From positions 2,864,540 to 2,928,539 of the forward strand of contig NW_004624854.1 of assembly GCF_000247695.1 (NCBI RefSeq): a DNA stretch of 64,000 nucleotides. The letters run 5' to 3'. Source of the stretch: Heterocephalus glaber. Taxonomy: Eukaryota > Chordata > Mammalia > Rodentia > Bathyergidae. A program made the translations under genes and the position numbers. Positions 23,720 to 36,677 of the stretch are shown in pieces. Below the pieces are notes generated by a model. That model searched no databases. It was not told the DNA's origin and saw only the letters and a program-made list of their open reading frames with translations. The first letter of the stretch is position 1; each line of letters opens with the position of its first letter.

Positions 23720-25250
23720 CTTGTTAGTAGCCCAGGTAGAAATATTTTATGTCTGAAAGCCAAGGAGTAAAATCAGTTATAGCAGGTCTGGGCAAGTATA
23801 ACACATTTAAAATGTAAAAATCTTTTTTACTCTTTCTTATAAAATAGATGACTACCTGGAATTAATCCACAAGGCTTTGTCCTGGTCAGTGGGGGACAGC
23901 TTGCTTCCTACATTCACTACCCTCATTTTAGCTTAGAGTTTCTTTCTGATTTTTTTCTTTCTTTTTGATTGAAGTGCATGTTATTAATAGACACTCCTTG
24001 AATTTTATCATTTATCTGCTCAAAAATACTCAGGAGTGTGTCAAAATGAAGGTATAAGAAGACGAAATATGAAATTCTATGGGCAAGTAAAATGAATGGA
24101 AAATAACCTATTTTAATTTTAATGAAAAGAGGTATTGTCTAGCACTTAAATAGAAACTTGTTTCATCTTTTCCTTATAGAGAAAAAAATGAAAAGGTCAT
24201 AATTCATTAAACTGGAAAGCAAAGAAGATTTTTAAAATAAATCCATTATTTCTGCATGCTATGATACGGGAGATCTGTGATGAGATTTTTGATGTTTGAA
24301 TTGAGACTGTCGAGAATAGCCTTCTGGGAGAACAATACAAAGGAAAAGGTATAAAAAATAGAAAAGCACATTATATACCTTTGAGACTGGATTAAGATTA
24401 ACAGATGGCTGGAAATAATTTTTATCTTAATTTAAAAATTAAAATATGCATATATTTTATACTTTTAAATAATTTCTCAAATGTTTGAGACTAAAGTTTT
24501 ATAAAGGTATTGTTTTAACTTACACATCTTCTGATGATAGTAATAGAAAACCTCATATTTCAAAATACATGGTTTGACTTTTAGTAAGGTCATTATCTAT
24601 AATTTTGCCTCAAAATATAATCTCTGGAAATTTCCAACATCTTTGCTACTACATTAATAAAGTGAAATTCTAGTATTTGAGATAAAAATCTGCAAAATCT
24701 CACTAAATTCTTTCATAATGCCAAGTTTTTTGTCACTTTAAGGATCAAGTGAAGTGACAGTATAATATTGGTTTAACACTCTGTCCAGCACACTGGAACT
24801 CTCATTACATCAATTTAATTCCATTGACCAGTTGCATAAAGAAAAATATCCACTATCTTACAAGCTGCTTGGACATGTGGAGAAGAAAGCTTTCCTGAGA
24901 GTATCTGCAGAGTTGGCAGCCCTAGCCTCAGACTCCAGATAGGCTTGGAACACCACTGAGCGGGCTTTCTACACACACTTGCTCCCAACTGGAACAAAAG
25001 TCAGTTCACAGTACAATGACACTCGATGTAGAATCATGTATGCCCAAATCCAGACCACGATAAAAACAGATAAAGTAAACTAGTGTGTCTCAATCTTGAT
25101 TAAAGTCATCTTGCTGTAAACAAAAGAATTATGTTCTTCTCCATCATGCTGAATAGAAAATAAAATATTCTTTACACTGAGGATCTTAAAACTCCCTTGT
25201 AACATATTGGCTTCCATGTTAAGGCACTCTTTTGAGGATGCAGGCACAGG
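23720..25250. other. No recognisable feature
   Basis: AT-rich sequence with short chance frames only. Confidence 0.45.
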
Positions 25251-25256
25251 GAACAC

Positions 25257-25660
25257 CAGTTTGCTAGGGTTGCTCTAACACAGTGCTGCAGCTGAGTGAC
25301 TTAAATGGTAATGTACTATCTCAGACACCAGGGAGTAGAATTCCAAAATCAGGGGGTTGGTAGAGTGCTTCCTTCTGAGGGTTGTGAGGGAGACATCTCC
25401 AGGCATCTTTCTCAGGCTTGTAGATTGCTATTTTTATGATTGTATGGAAGGTGCTGCTTCATCATATGAGGCTATGCCCAAACTTCTTCCTTTTATTAAA
25501 AAAAAAAAGAAGTCATACTGTGCCCACACACCCTGCTAATATATGATACCACCTTAACCAGTTGCATCTTCTAGGAATCTTTCTAAAAATAAGCTCATTT
25601 TTCTGGGATACATAGGCTTATGACATCACACATGAATTTGGGGGAAGATTTATTGCACCC
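25257..25660 (-). mobile_element. MLT1-like LTR, antisense
   Basis: The plus strand begins TTTGCTAGGGTTGCTCTAAC, continues GCAGCTGAGTGACTTAAATG, TTCCTTCTGAGGGTTGTGAG, and ends near ACATGAATTTGGGGGAAGA. This is the reverse-complement order of MLT1 LTRs. An A-rich stretch (25498-25511) interrupts it. Confidence 0.65.
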
Positions 25661-25664
25661 CCAG

Positions 25665-27268
25665 CACAATGTCTGCTGCAGAGTGGCGAATACAAAGGAC
25701 ACCATGTTGGCAGTCAAGTCACACAGAAGCAGGAACAGACATGGACCTCTGTCCAGGGGCCTCAGCAGCTCTCCCTGTAATGTTTACAATGCCTTTATAA
25801 CATTAAGTGACTGATGAGGCAGAAGTGAAGTGAAGAGAGAGTGCATCTTAATGGGGAATGAGAAAGAGATAAAGCTCAAACACCATGATGGGATGATACC
25901 ACAGCATTGGTGAGGAAGCACGCTTCACTGAATTCTCTTTAAGGCTACAAAAATGTGTTTTATGTGGCATTGATAGTCCCACTTTATTTTTAGTGTTCCG
26001 ACTGGTGTACCTTTGCCAATCATCATTAAACACTACAAACCAATTAAATAGATACTGGTTAAATAAAAGATATATTTTCAAATACATTCCAAATGCTCCA
26101 AAAATTATAAACAGATGATCTAGAAGGGAAGTTCAAAGCTAATCATTTAAAAAGTAATCATCTTAACCGAACCCCTACTTTAAAAGTCTCTAACCACTTA
26201 GTGTTTCATGATGAGAAATCATCGACCGAAGATACTTTTTTTCTTTAACAAATCAATAACGTTTTTAAAAAATCAACACCCGTGACTTATGGTGGAGATG
26301 GATACAGTGTGAGTCAATGCCTTAAAAACCACACCAAGTGTTTGTATTTTGCAATTGCATATAAATCATGGTTATCTGACAGTGAAGTCTTAGGCTAAGC
26401 TCATCTGTGAAATTTGTACACTACCATCTTTCCTCCTTCAACAACCCTGAAGAGAAAACCATTTGTGTTTCCTGGAAGAGTCACTAAGTAATAAATATCT
26501 CCTTAAAATCAATCATTTTGGATGTATACTTTAGAGATTTAATTATCCATCCATCCATTTGAACTAAAAAGTTATGAATTAGAAAATTAGTGCTCTATCA
26601 AATTAATAATAGTTCTTAGTGTTTCTAAAGTTTAGGATGTATCTTAGAGCAAAAATCCAGAATTTACATGCAGGTTATAGCACTTTAAAACTAACAGATA
26701 TCTTGAGTATATTTTAATCATTCATTTTAGTTATAGGTCCCTGAAGGTAATAAATGGACTCATAATTTTTAAAGATAGCAAAGAAACTGTGTCTTATAAA
26801 AATAATATATAATAAGAAGATTAATTTAGAAGTTACAAAGCTATAAAGCAAAGATTTTCCATTTGATATGTTAAATGTATAGATTCACAAATGAATTCTT
26901 AGCATTGAATATATCAATATGAGCCAAAGGTATGCATTATAGCATTCAAAGAAGGATAATCATTTCCAGGAAACTTGCCACAATAGATAATAGAGAGGTT
27001 AAGTGTAATATTGACTATGATTAAATGTAAATATGTAAATGTTTTGTGTATGCGTGGGAGAATCAAATCACTATTACTGGAACTTACTATTATTGCAAAT
27101 TTTTAAGGTGAAATGTCTTAATTAATAGCAAAGAAATATAGGCATAAACATTTTTGCTGCCTGGTTAAAAGTGTCTCTATAATTTGATCCCATTTAATGA
27201 AAGAGAGATATTTTCTACTTTTTTATTAAAAATAAACAAAGAAGAAATCCAGGAAGTATGTTAAAAAA
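25665..27268. other. No recognisable feature
   Basis: AT-rich unique-looking sequence, no gene supported. Confidence 0.45.
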
Positions 27269-27279
27269 ACAAATGATAG

Positions 27280-27364
27280 GGCTAGGGATTTAGCTCAGTG
27301 GGACTGCGCCTGCCTTGTAAGCACAAGGCCCCTAGTTTGATCCCCTGGTACTAAAAAAAAAAAG
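27280..27364 (+). mobile_element. ID-type SINE with target-site duplication
   Basis: GCTAGGGATTTAGCTCAGTG, CACAAGGCCCCTAGTTTGAT, CCCCTGGTACTA and poly-A make up a full ID SINE. AAATGATAG at 27271-27279 and 27365-27373 is the target-site duplication. Confidence 0.92.
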
Positions 27365-28034
27365 AAATGATAGTCAAACATGTCTTTGTAATTCTTCTCA
27401 GTAATTGCCTTTCAGGCAGTGATCATGACTGAAGGAGTATAACACAAAGACATAAGAAAGACTGGCTAACTGTAGAATGCTAGAACAATGTCTCAGTGCT
27501 TAGTTTCTAGTTATAAATGAGAAAAAAAAATCTTTGAAACTAAAAAAGCCAATGGTTACAAGCAAAACTGCGAATAATCTGGCATTCAGTACAGCTTAAT
27601 GATGTCACATGCAGTTGGATAGCATCTTCTGCAGGATATTTCTGTAAAAATTTCAATCTGAGCAACCAGCACTTTAGTACTAATTGTTACTTGATAAGAA
27701 ATTTAAAACAATAAAACAAATTAGATGGCATCATGTAGCAACAACTGGACAAATTCACGCTGAGGCCATTTTATACTTTATTACAACCAGCTTCATTCTC
27801 TCAAAAAGCCAAGATCTTTGGAACGTAACACATGACAAATACCCCCTACCCACTTGCCTTTACCACCTCGGCATGTGTGAGCACAGTTGCCATCACTAAG
27901 CCCCGGGTTTAGCTTACTGAGAGCTTTTCCTTAACTACAGAGCATGTGTTGTTGCCTTTCATGTAGTTGGGCATTATGTGTCAAAGAATTAATGCTGTGA
28001 GAAAAGTTTTCCCCAAAAAAAGACTAGAATTAGC

Positions 28035-28280
28035 TATAAAGACTCAAGGTCTTCCCTTCTGAGCTATGAGAAGTGGTTTTGTTCCATGGTCCTAGAGGCT
28101 GAGATGTCCAAGATCGATGGGCCAACATCTGGCTAAGGTCTTCTTCCAGCATCAATGACGGTAGAAGGGAGAAGAGAGGGGAAGAGAGAACAAGATAAAA
28201 CTTCCAGCCCCAAGCTCTCTGAGAATTGGAATTAATGCATTCAGCAAAGGTGTGATAGTTAACTATTATACCAATGTGAG
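28035..28280 (-). mobile_element. MLT1-like LTR, antisense, left part
   Basis: GTCCTAGAGGCTGAGATGTC, CAAGATCGATGGGCCAACAT and CTAAGGTCTTCTTCCAGCAT follow the reverse MLT1 order. A second LTR (28290-28688) interrupts it, and 28689-28770 looks like its continuation (CACCTCCCACTAGGCCCCAA). Confidence 0.55.
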
Positions 28281-28289
28281 TAAGAATTG

Positions 28290-28688
28290 CCAAGCTGACT
28301 AGATCAACATAGGCCAGGGCAGGCTAAAGGGATTTACTGGAGACAGATGACCCACCCTGGGTGTGAGTGGCACCAACTACAGGCTTGTAGTCTGACTGGA
28401 GTAAGAAGGGCAGAGAAGGAAGTCTCCTCAGTTTCTTCAGAAGAAGCCATTGGCTTGGGATGTCCTTCTCCAGCCTTCCAGGCAGACTCGTCAGCCTTCC
28501 AAAGTAGACCCTTCAGCTTCCAATGAGACTCTACAGTGAGCTCCAGGTAGGTCCCACTTTAGACTTGGTCATGGAGCTTTCCAGCAGCCAGACAGCCCAT
28601 TCTTTTTTGCATTCTTCTACACCTGCCTCTGCTATAATACCTTGTGTATTATATCAAATCTCTTACTCTAGGGAGCCATGACTAGTAC
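28290..28688 (+). mobile_element. ERVL/MaLR-related LTR inserted in another LTR
   Basis: ACCCACCCTGGGTGTGAGTG and GCACCAACTACAGG, AGTAAGAAGGGCAGAGAAGG, repeated CAGCCTTCC phrases, and the end GGGAGCCATGACTAGTACA. This order (a 'ctgggtgtgggtggcacc' head and 'ccctgactaatACA' end) is that of an old mammalian LTR. The exact family is not certain. Confidence 0.5.
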
Positions 28689-28774
28689 AAACTGTAATTC
28701 TCATTGTTTACACACCTCCCACTAGGCCCCAACTTCAAACATTGTTGCATGAGCATCTAAGTTTCAAATAGACT

Positions 28775-29785
28775 ATGGGAAATTTTCTAATGATACCAGT
28801 AACACACAAGTGCATAAATCTTTTTGAGATTCTGCATTTAAAAAAAATGGTGGATGTATATGTATTGAGTAATGTGGAGGAATTCATATTAATCTTATTA
28901 TGTATGATAGAAGTTTTGATTTTGAAAAAGAATACTCTTCTTAGAAGATGTCTGATGAAGAACTTGAAGGTGACATACTAGGGCATGTGCTTCTGGCTTT
29001 CTAGTGTTGTCATCATAATTAAATATTACAACATTAATATACTTACTTAAACAGTGCTCACAGAGAAGTTAATCAACTATGGCAATTTGATTATTTGCCG
29101 TAATCATTTGAATTTGAGAATATTTGACTAGATATGAAAAAATATTTAAGAAAACCTTATATTTCAAACAGAAAGCTAGTGGTAAGAATTTCAGTGTCCC
29201 AATATAACTTTATTGGCCTTAAGAGAAAAATATTGTCATGTTTGTTCTCTTTGCAGAGCACCTTGTAATATTCTAATGGATAGAAGAGAGCAAAACAGCC
29301 ACTGTCTGACATTACACACTTCACAATCTTGTGGAAAACAGCCGTTTAAACTACTAAATACACATTTATTTATTTAACTGGAATTGTGGTGATTTCACTG
29401 ACAGAGAAGTTCTGAGTACCAGTATCATATAAATACGAGGGGTGGCTTCATCAATGGGAGTACAAAAGATACCAGTGCATTACAGTGAAAACTACATAAA
29501 GTTGCTATTTATTTAACAGTCTAGCACAGATCTTAATGTCTCAATTTTGGCAAATATAGCATTCTGTACCCTGTTAAAATGAAGAAAACTTGGTAGACAG
29601 GTGTCCATGTGCTGTCTAAACTTTCCTCACAACTCTTCCAAAAATGTAAACTATCTCAAAGGAAAAATATTCATTAAAGAGGAAGCTACTAGCACCTAAA
29701 AAAAGGTAAGAATGAATGTGCAAAGTTAGGAACTGTAGTAGAAACAGTTCCACATCAGGCTGATGGCTAAGCACCTTAGTGTCAT
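28775..29785. other. No recognisable feature
   Basis: AT-rich, no gene supported. Confidence 0.45.
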
Positions 29786-29789
29786 GGTG

Positions 29790-30166
29790 ACCAAAAAATC
29801 TGAAAGAGAAAAATTGTAGAGGAAGAAAGATATATTTTGCCATGTGGATTCAGAGGTTTTGGTCCATGACTAGCTCCTTTGATTTTTAGGGTTTCTGAGA
29901 TAATACATTTTGGCTGAGAGGGCATGGCAGAAGAAAAGCAGCTCAACTTGTGGAACTCAGGAAGGAGAGCGAGAGAGAGAGAGAGAGAGGGAGGGAGAGA
30001 GAGATCCCATATCTTTCTTATAATAAGGCTCATCCACAATGACACATTTCCTCTAATGAGGCCCTGTCTTTAAAACTTATACCACTTCTCTAAGATGCTG
30101 CCAGCTCAGGATCAAGCATTGACATGTTAGACTTTGTGGGCACTCCAGATACAAACTACAATATGT
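29790..30166 (-). mobile_element. MaLR-type LTR, antisense, with internal GA microsatellite
   Basis: GAGGAAGAAAGATATATTTT, AGAGGTTTTGGTCCATGACT, GGCATGGCAGAAGAAAAGCA, a (GA)n run, and the end GGCACTCCAGATACAAACTA. The same family, in the same orientation, is at 43525-43856. Confidence 0.6.
29964..30004. repeat. (GA)n microsatellite
   Basis: About 40 bp of GA with a few G insertions. It sits where related LTRs carry a short 'gagagaga' stretch, so it probably expanded from the LTR. Confidence 0.92.
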
Positions 30167-30344
30167 GGTCTCTTTGACCATGAATTCGACCAGAACATGC
30201 TTTACCTTTGCCCATTCATTGTTTTTCTCCACAAATGGGAGCTTCTGAATTGCACAACCAATGAGTTAATCAGAAGTACTGATTCACATTCACAGTTTCA
30301 TGATATCTTATTAAAGAGTATGGATTTAACCTATGTTTTCTTTG

Positions 30345-30447
30345 TTTGTTTTTGTTTGTTTGTTTTGCTTTTTGGTACTGGGGATGAACTTGGGACCTTA
30401 CACTTGCGAGGCAGGCATCAGAACCACTGAGCTAAATCCCAGCCTAG
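30345..30447 (-). mobile_element. ID-type SINE, antisense, with target-site duplication
   Basis: Plus strand: a TTTGTTTG tail, GGTACTGGGGATGAACTTGG, GCGAGGCAGGCATCAGAACC, ACTGAGCTAAATCCCAGCC. CCTATGTTTTCTTTG (30330-30344) and CCTATTTTCTTTG (30448-30460) flank it as a slightly diverged target-site duplication. Confidence 0.88.
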
Positions 30448-30742
30448 CCTATTTTCTTTGGGGAAAAAATTGAGGTACATTTTTCATGATACCCAACAAA
30501 ACACCAACTTTTCTTTTTTTCTGGTAAAAATTCCTAGGTGTGCTTGGCCTACACAATGGGACCATGTTGTCCAAACTGGTGTTTTTCTTTAAAAACGTGA
30601 CATCTTTTCATCTGTCAAGTTCCTATGATGTTTCTTACTGGTTTCCCAACTCTCCTGCGAACTAGTGGAGTCCTAAGTAGCTCCTTCAAATGCAAAGTGA
30701 AGCAGAAAAACATTGGAAGACTCCGACTTAAGAATTCAACTT

Positions 30743-30829
30743 CTGGGCCCGGGATTTAGCTCAGTGGCACTGTGCCTGCCTCGCAAGTGCAAGGTCCTGA
30801 GTTTGATCCCAGTACCAAAATTAATAAAC
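30743..30829 (+). mobile_element. ID-type SINE
   Basis: CTGGGCCCGGGATTTAGCTC, AGTGGCACTGTGCCTGCC, AAGTGCAAGGTCCTGAGTTT and GATCCCAGTACCAAAA. The tail is short and mixed (TTAATAAA). No clear target-site duplication. Confidence 0.88.
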
Positions 30830-31415
30830 AAGAACACAATTTCCATTTCTCCATGCTATTTGTACCTAAGCCTCCAGAATTACCTCATCACCTTAATAAG
30901 CAAGGCCTGAGAAGCCTCATGGGATATGAATTCAGCTGGGACAATACTTCTTATCATTCTAATTCCCCAGGGAAGCATTTTATCCTACACTCCAGAAGTA
31001 TTCTAATGCAGGAAAGAAGGGAGATAATTTTTCCATTTGGCTCTGACATTTTGTTTGTTTCCACCAGCCATTCACTCTCTCAGAGAGAACGGAGATGTGG
31101 GCACAGAGTTGGAGGCAGGGATTTGGAAGGAGGCCCAGGACCACGTTTGAGTTCATTCTTCATCATTTTTGCAAAAATAATCTCAATCTCAAGTGACAAA
31201 ATGTGACATTTGTCCAGGATTCATGCTGCTGAATCACATCCACTGACCATTTTAGGGAGCCTGGACTTTGGTAAGTGGGACAGTACAGTCATACTCTTAC
31301 CCCATCTGTATCCACACCCCTGGGATACACATTTGTCACGTGGACTTATGAGGAATCTATATCAAATCCAATGGCCTTCTTATAAACCCAGTGACTTTAT
31401 TCAAAAGGGTTAAGC

Positions 31416-31527
31416 ACTATTATCATGGGCGGGGGATTTAGCTCAGTGGTTCCACTGCCTGCCTCGCAAGCACAAGGTCCCCAGTTCAATCCCCAGTACC
31501 AAAAAAAAAAAAAAAGAACTATTATCA
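31416..31527 (+). mobile_element. ID-type SINE with 10-bp target-site duplication
   Basis: Body 31426-31517: GGGCGGGGGATTTAGCTCAG, TGGTTCCACTGCCTGCC, AGCACAAGGTCCCCAGTTCA, ATCCCCAGTACC, poly-A. ACTATTATCA is repeated exactly at 31416-31425 and 31518-31527. The identical duplication and clean tail suggest recent insertion. Confidence 0.95.
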
Positions 31528-31529
31528 AT

Positions 31530-34500
31530 TTCTCTAGATAGAATTATATTTCTAAACAGTCTTGAAAGAAATCAGGATAAGAAATGATCATTCAAGTTGA
31601 TTTTATACAGTATCCAAGCAATATTTCAATTTGAAAATAATTATGCTTCGTGAGAGATAAACTTATTGAAAGTTCTTCACAGCAAAATCTGTTAAACACG
31701 AAAATAAAGAAAAATTGCATTGGGCTTTTGTTTTCTAAAAGCCATGTCCACATATGTTCCCTTTCATATCATTAACTGTATTTATTGATGGATATTTATA
31801 AATTGCACTTTAGTTTACTTTTCAAGTTACAGTGAAAATTTCCACTATTGGGATTTTTTCCATATGCTTCATTTTACAGCTTTGACATATGATGAATACT
31901 AATTAAAAGTTAAAATTATGTTTTAATTTTCATCATTTTAGTAACCTGATTTCTCTGACTTTATCAAATCCTTCATCATTGCCATAGTATCATATAAATG
32001 TTTTTCCGATGTATTTACCACTTGAAAAACTTAAATATGTTCTACAATTGAGAATATTTGTCTTCTCTCCCAGATGATAAACTCAAATAAGAACAGTATT
32101 TTTCCAATTATTTAATCCCTAGTATCTCCTACTATGCCTAGTGTATGAGAGATGCTAAAAATCTTGTTGAATAATTAAGGTATGATTCTCACATTTGAAA
32201 TATCATTATAAATGTGCTTCTTGAGAAAATTCTAAACACATGCATAGCATGTGCAAAACTCTGACCCGAATATGCCTTTTGTTCCTTTACTCCTGCATGC
32301 TTGTTTGATTTGATCCTAAGTAGAATACAAAACAAATAGAAGTAAATGTATTTACAGTGCTTCATATTTATTAAGTGCTTTTAAATGTGGCATGCATTTC
32401 ACAAGTTCTGATATATATCAGAATTACTTGAAGTGATGAACATTCTAATACTCATTTTTATCAATGAATACATTGATATTTGGAGAGGTTAATTTTTCCA
32501 TTACTACACAGCATGTGGGACTGTGAATTTCAGCTCAAGCATGACTGACAGTAAAATTAAACTTTCTTTAATCCACTGTGACTTATTTACCACCTCAAAC
32601 TAAATTAAAACAGCCAATCTTAATAGTTGTAACTCAAAGTTCTAAAAATCTTTGTATTTGATTCTTTTTTTATTAAAATTCTCATTAAAATTCAATCTGG
32701 TGTTCATTTCTTTTTAAAATTTTTCATTTAGAATTTGGAAAATGGAAATAGCTTTTAATATGTATATATATGTATGCATTGTTGAATCTTTGTGCCTTGA
32801 AAAAAGTCTCTGTACAACATATGTTCATGTGCATATACAATGACATACACACATATGCATACTGTAATTACATCAAGGTTAAGGTTTTCATTATATATAC
32901 TTAATATATATTTTGAATTACAGAGACAATATTTAGTTATTATAGTGTGAATATAAATTGTAATAAATGCTTACATTATAACAATTTTAAGGGACAATAC
33001 CAAAGCTTATGATAATTTTATTAGGTAACTGTATTAATGACCAAATAACTGCTTCTCAACCTCTTATTCAATGATGTATTTCACTTCACTATTTGCACTG
33101 ACTTCACTCTGTGTAGATAAATAAAATTCTTCTTTACCATGTGTGAATCATATTCCTAGTGCAGTGATCTAAAAGCTAATCAGCTCCTAACTCCCCATAC
33201 CTGTCAGTTTGTCAACTTGTTGGGTTCTACTTAAAATTTCTTCCCACACAATCAGAATGAAACAAAGCTAATGCCTTGTGAATCATTCTTGGATGTTTAT
33301 TGCTTATATACTTAATTATAGGCATTACAATAAGTGTACATTATTTAAAAATCTCTTTTGCGTGGAGGAAAAACAAAACAGTGACGTTCACTTTATACAG
33401 CTGCAGATTAGAAACCAAGAGTAACCGTTCCCATATTCCAGGCACTGCCATCTAATTTGCAAAGAGAGGTCATGCATCATCTAACCAGACTTCACCTGAA
33501 GTGACACACAGTAGATGGGATTCACGATGCAGACCCTGGCTGTACGGGGCCACAGGTCCACTGACTTTTCTCTATTGCCACTGGTTATGTCAGTTGGTGG
33601 GTTTGGGGATTTTTGAAAAGATAAGGATTATTCTAGTCCATTGCTGTTGTTGTCAACCACATATTTTTGTCTTTAAGCACCAAATTAACACCTAGATAGA
33701 GCTACTAAGGTGTAAAAAAAGTGGAGGGACACAGTAGAGAGAATAAATGTCTACACTTTTGAACATGCCTAGAGTTTTACCTTTCTTCTCATTTTGAGGT
33801 TTTATTTATTCAATTAAATTTGTTTGAAAAATATTGACTCCCATTATTTTTTGGCTTAGGTAGTTGGACTTTAATCATTGATAGTTACCATCACCTCATC
33901 TGATTTTGGAATCAACTTGACACAACCACTGTTGGGTGTTCATGTGGTCTCTATCTTATCTTGTAGCCAATGGTGTCCTCAGTAACCAGTATCAATTCTC
34001 CATCTCTGCTTCATCTTTTATCAGAGTCTTAAGTCATTTTTAAACTTGTAAATCTTACTCTATTGATATATCTAATTTGCCATGGTAAATCATATAAAAA
34101 TTATTAGTATGTGAGTATGTATTGGAACATGTGAGTATGATTTGTGTTGTTAAAGGTTTCAGGATATTCAGATTAAACTCTTTTCATTTCTATCTGATCA
34201 AAGTCCCTAAAGCAGAGAAACTCTGTTTAAAATAGTACTTAAATCAGAGAAGTCTAGTTCACAGTGAATTTCCAGTATTCCAAATGTGGGCGGGTATGGA
34301 GGGAATACTTTCCTCCCCATTTTCACCTTGCTCCCTTTCTAGATGGGGATCTTGCTTCTAGAGACTGTTGGAAGGACAGTAGGCATGAAGCAGAACACAA
34401 TGCTGCCATGTCTTTCCACCTTTCACTGGTGCTACCTGTTTTATTCTTCTGTAGGGCACTGCTCATTGTACAGCAAATAGCAAACACATAGATCAAGGAA

Positions 34501-34552
34501 GCTTATAGCAGACTATATTCAGGCCACTCCAGCAACCAATACCTTGTAATCT
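31530..34552. other. Mostly unique AT-rich sequence
   Basis: Apart from a probable MIR (32345-32560), nothing is supported. Short TATA-rich stretches occur at 32755-32775 and 32885-32915. Confidence 0.45.
32345..32560 (-). mobile_element. MIR SINE, antisense
   Basis: Plus strand: TTTATTAAGTGCTTTTAAAT, CTCATTTTTATCAATGAATA, TTTGGAGAGGTTAATTTTTC, CACAGCATGTGGGACTGTGA. This is the reversed MIR order (core 'gaggttaagtaacttgcccaaggtcacacagc'). Confidence 0.5.
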
Positions 34553-34554
34553 TT

Positions 34555-34681
34555 TAAATATAAGGCAGGCCAGGGATTTAGCTCAGTTGTTCCACTGCCT
34601 GCATTGCAAGGTCCCGAGTTCAATCCCTGGTACCAAAAAACAAACAAACAAACAAAAACCTCACTAAATATAAGCCAGGCC
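34555..34681 (+). mobile_element. ID-type SINE with 17-bp target-site duplication
   Basis: CAGGGATTTAGCTCAGTTGT, CACTGCCTGCATTGCAAGGT, CAATCCCTGGTACCAAAAAA and an (AAAC)n tail. TAAATATAAGGCAGGCC (34555-34571) and TAAATATAAGCCAGGCC (34665-34681) are direct repeats with one mismatch. A small deletion removed part of the central stem region. Confidence 0.92.
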
Positions 34682-34684
34682 TAA

Positions 34685-35935
34685 AGTGGGAAGTACACGT
34701 CACTTTAATATGTGTGTTGGTATTATATAGAGTTAGTATTTCAGAAACTTCTTTTAATACGAAAGTGGCTTCAGAATAACACAGTACTTAGGGAGTTTTC
34801 ATGAGAGAAAGTGGGAGAACATAGGAAAGAACAATTCAAGGAAGCAACGTTGAGTTGGCAGGAAAACTACAGCTTCTTCCCTCTTATTGCTTGATCTCTA
34901 TAGCTTGCTGAGCAAAACCAGACAGGAACCATTTCCTGTTGTCGGCACTGCTCAGCATGTGCTGAACTCAGGATTCCCCCAACAGTGGGCAGGAGGTATC
35001 ACTCTTAATAAGCTTTGATAAGGTTACCATGTGGGAGGAGTGTGAGTATAGATTGATTTGCATTGAGATTAACAGTTAAAAAAACTAATGTTCAAAAAGT
35101 GGGTTGTTAATATTTTCGTGATGTTCAATATTCATCATGAATGTTACTTTGCCAACAGTCTGTTAATATTTTAATCACCATATTCATAATTTATGAAATG
35201 AGAATCTGGATGATGCATATATATATATATATATATATACATTTCTTTAAAATATAACCATAGTACCAATACATATTTTATAGTCTTTTATCTTTGCTTT
35301 TCTATGTATATGCCTTTCCTCTCTATTTCTAATGATTGTAGAGATAGTCTTAGTTCTTTTACACAACATTCAAATAAGAATATACTGAGCAAAAATGATG
35401 TCAGTTGTAACAATTTGTATAGCATATTTACACAAGAGACTTTCAGAGCTCTCCCCTTATAATATATATTTGTGCCTGTGTATTTGTTTGTTATATTATC
35501 ATCAGCATGTCACAATTTTTTATATCATTCTATGCAAATAAAAGAACATCTAAATCTTCAGTGGATTAATAGAAAGCATTTGTGGCAGAATTCCTTCAGA
35601 GATGCAGTAACATTCACATGGTCTGTAAGTGGCCCTGAGGACTGACGATACAATGTACTAAGGACATCAATATACTAAGGACAGGAATTTTGATGTGTGA
35701 GAAAGCTTGGCTGAGGATAAAAAATTGAGTTCCAATGATGTGTGCAATATAAAATACCGCATGAAATAAAAATTCTTATTTTATCTTGCTTGATAAATAT
35801 GATGTATATTAATCAGGTCTGATGTACACATGGTGGAATGATGAATGAAGTGAATTAATATTACCTTCATTTCAAACACCTAGCATTTCCTCCTGGTAAG
35901 AACATTTAAAATGTCTTTTAACAATTTTGAAATAT
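34685..35935. other. No recognisable feature apart from an AT microsatellite
   Basis: Unique-looking sequence. An (AT)n run lies at 35217-35239. Confidence 0.45.
35217..35239. repeat. (AT)n microsatellite
   Basis: About 11 AT repeats. Confidence 0.92.
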
Positions 35936-36677
35936 ACAATACCTTATTAGCTATAGCCCCCTTTCCGGGCAAGACCACCCCACTGGAAATTACTCTTCCC
36001 GTGTAAATGAAATTTTGTATTGTCCGACCAACATTTGTCTTTCCCCAGCATTCCCAGCTTGGATACTCACTACCCTATTTGCTATTTTTATGAGTTTGAT
36101 TTTTTTTTCTTTGTAGATTTCACACACAATTGAGATTATACAAAAATTTCCCTTCGGTGCCTGGTTTATTTCATTTAGCATAATATGCTCTAGACTAATA
36201 CACACATTGTCACAAGTGACAGAATTTAATTCTTTCAGTGCTGGATAATATTCGCAGTGCATATACACATTCTTTTAAAATCCATTCATCTGTGGCTGGC
36301 ACTGTGGTTGTGTCTATGTTGTGGCTTTTGTGTGTTACACTGCTGTGAGCACAGGAGTGCAGGTGTGTCATTGTCAGAGGGAATGTGGTTCCCCTGCGTG
36401 TAGACTGGGAAGTGGCATTGCTGGGTTAGGGCTAGTTTTGCTTTAAGAATTTCCATATTGTTTTTTTGTAATGGCTCTACTAGTCATATTCCCACCATCA
36501 GAATAGAAGGGTCCTCCTTTCTCCAGCTCCTCACCATCACTTACACACTTTCATATATTTGATCATAACAGGTATAATGTGATATTTCAATGCAGGACAA
36601 TTTAAAATTTTCCTACTCATTTCTAAGATTTAGAATGTTTTGCTATTGTAGCTGTAAATTTATGTCTCTCTTTTTGA

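Noticed and set aside
31426..31517. tRNA gene
   Set aside because: The A and B boxes are those of a tRNA-derived ID SINE with a poly-A tail and target duplication. The cloverleaf is not maintained.
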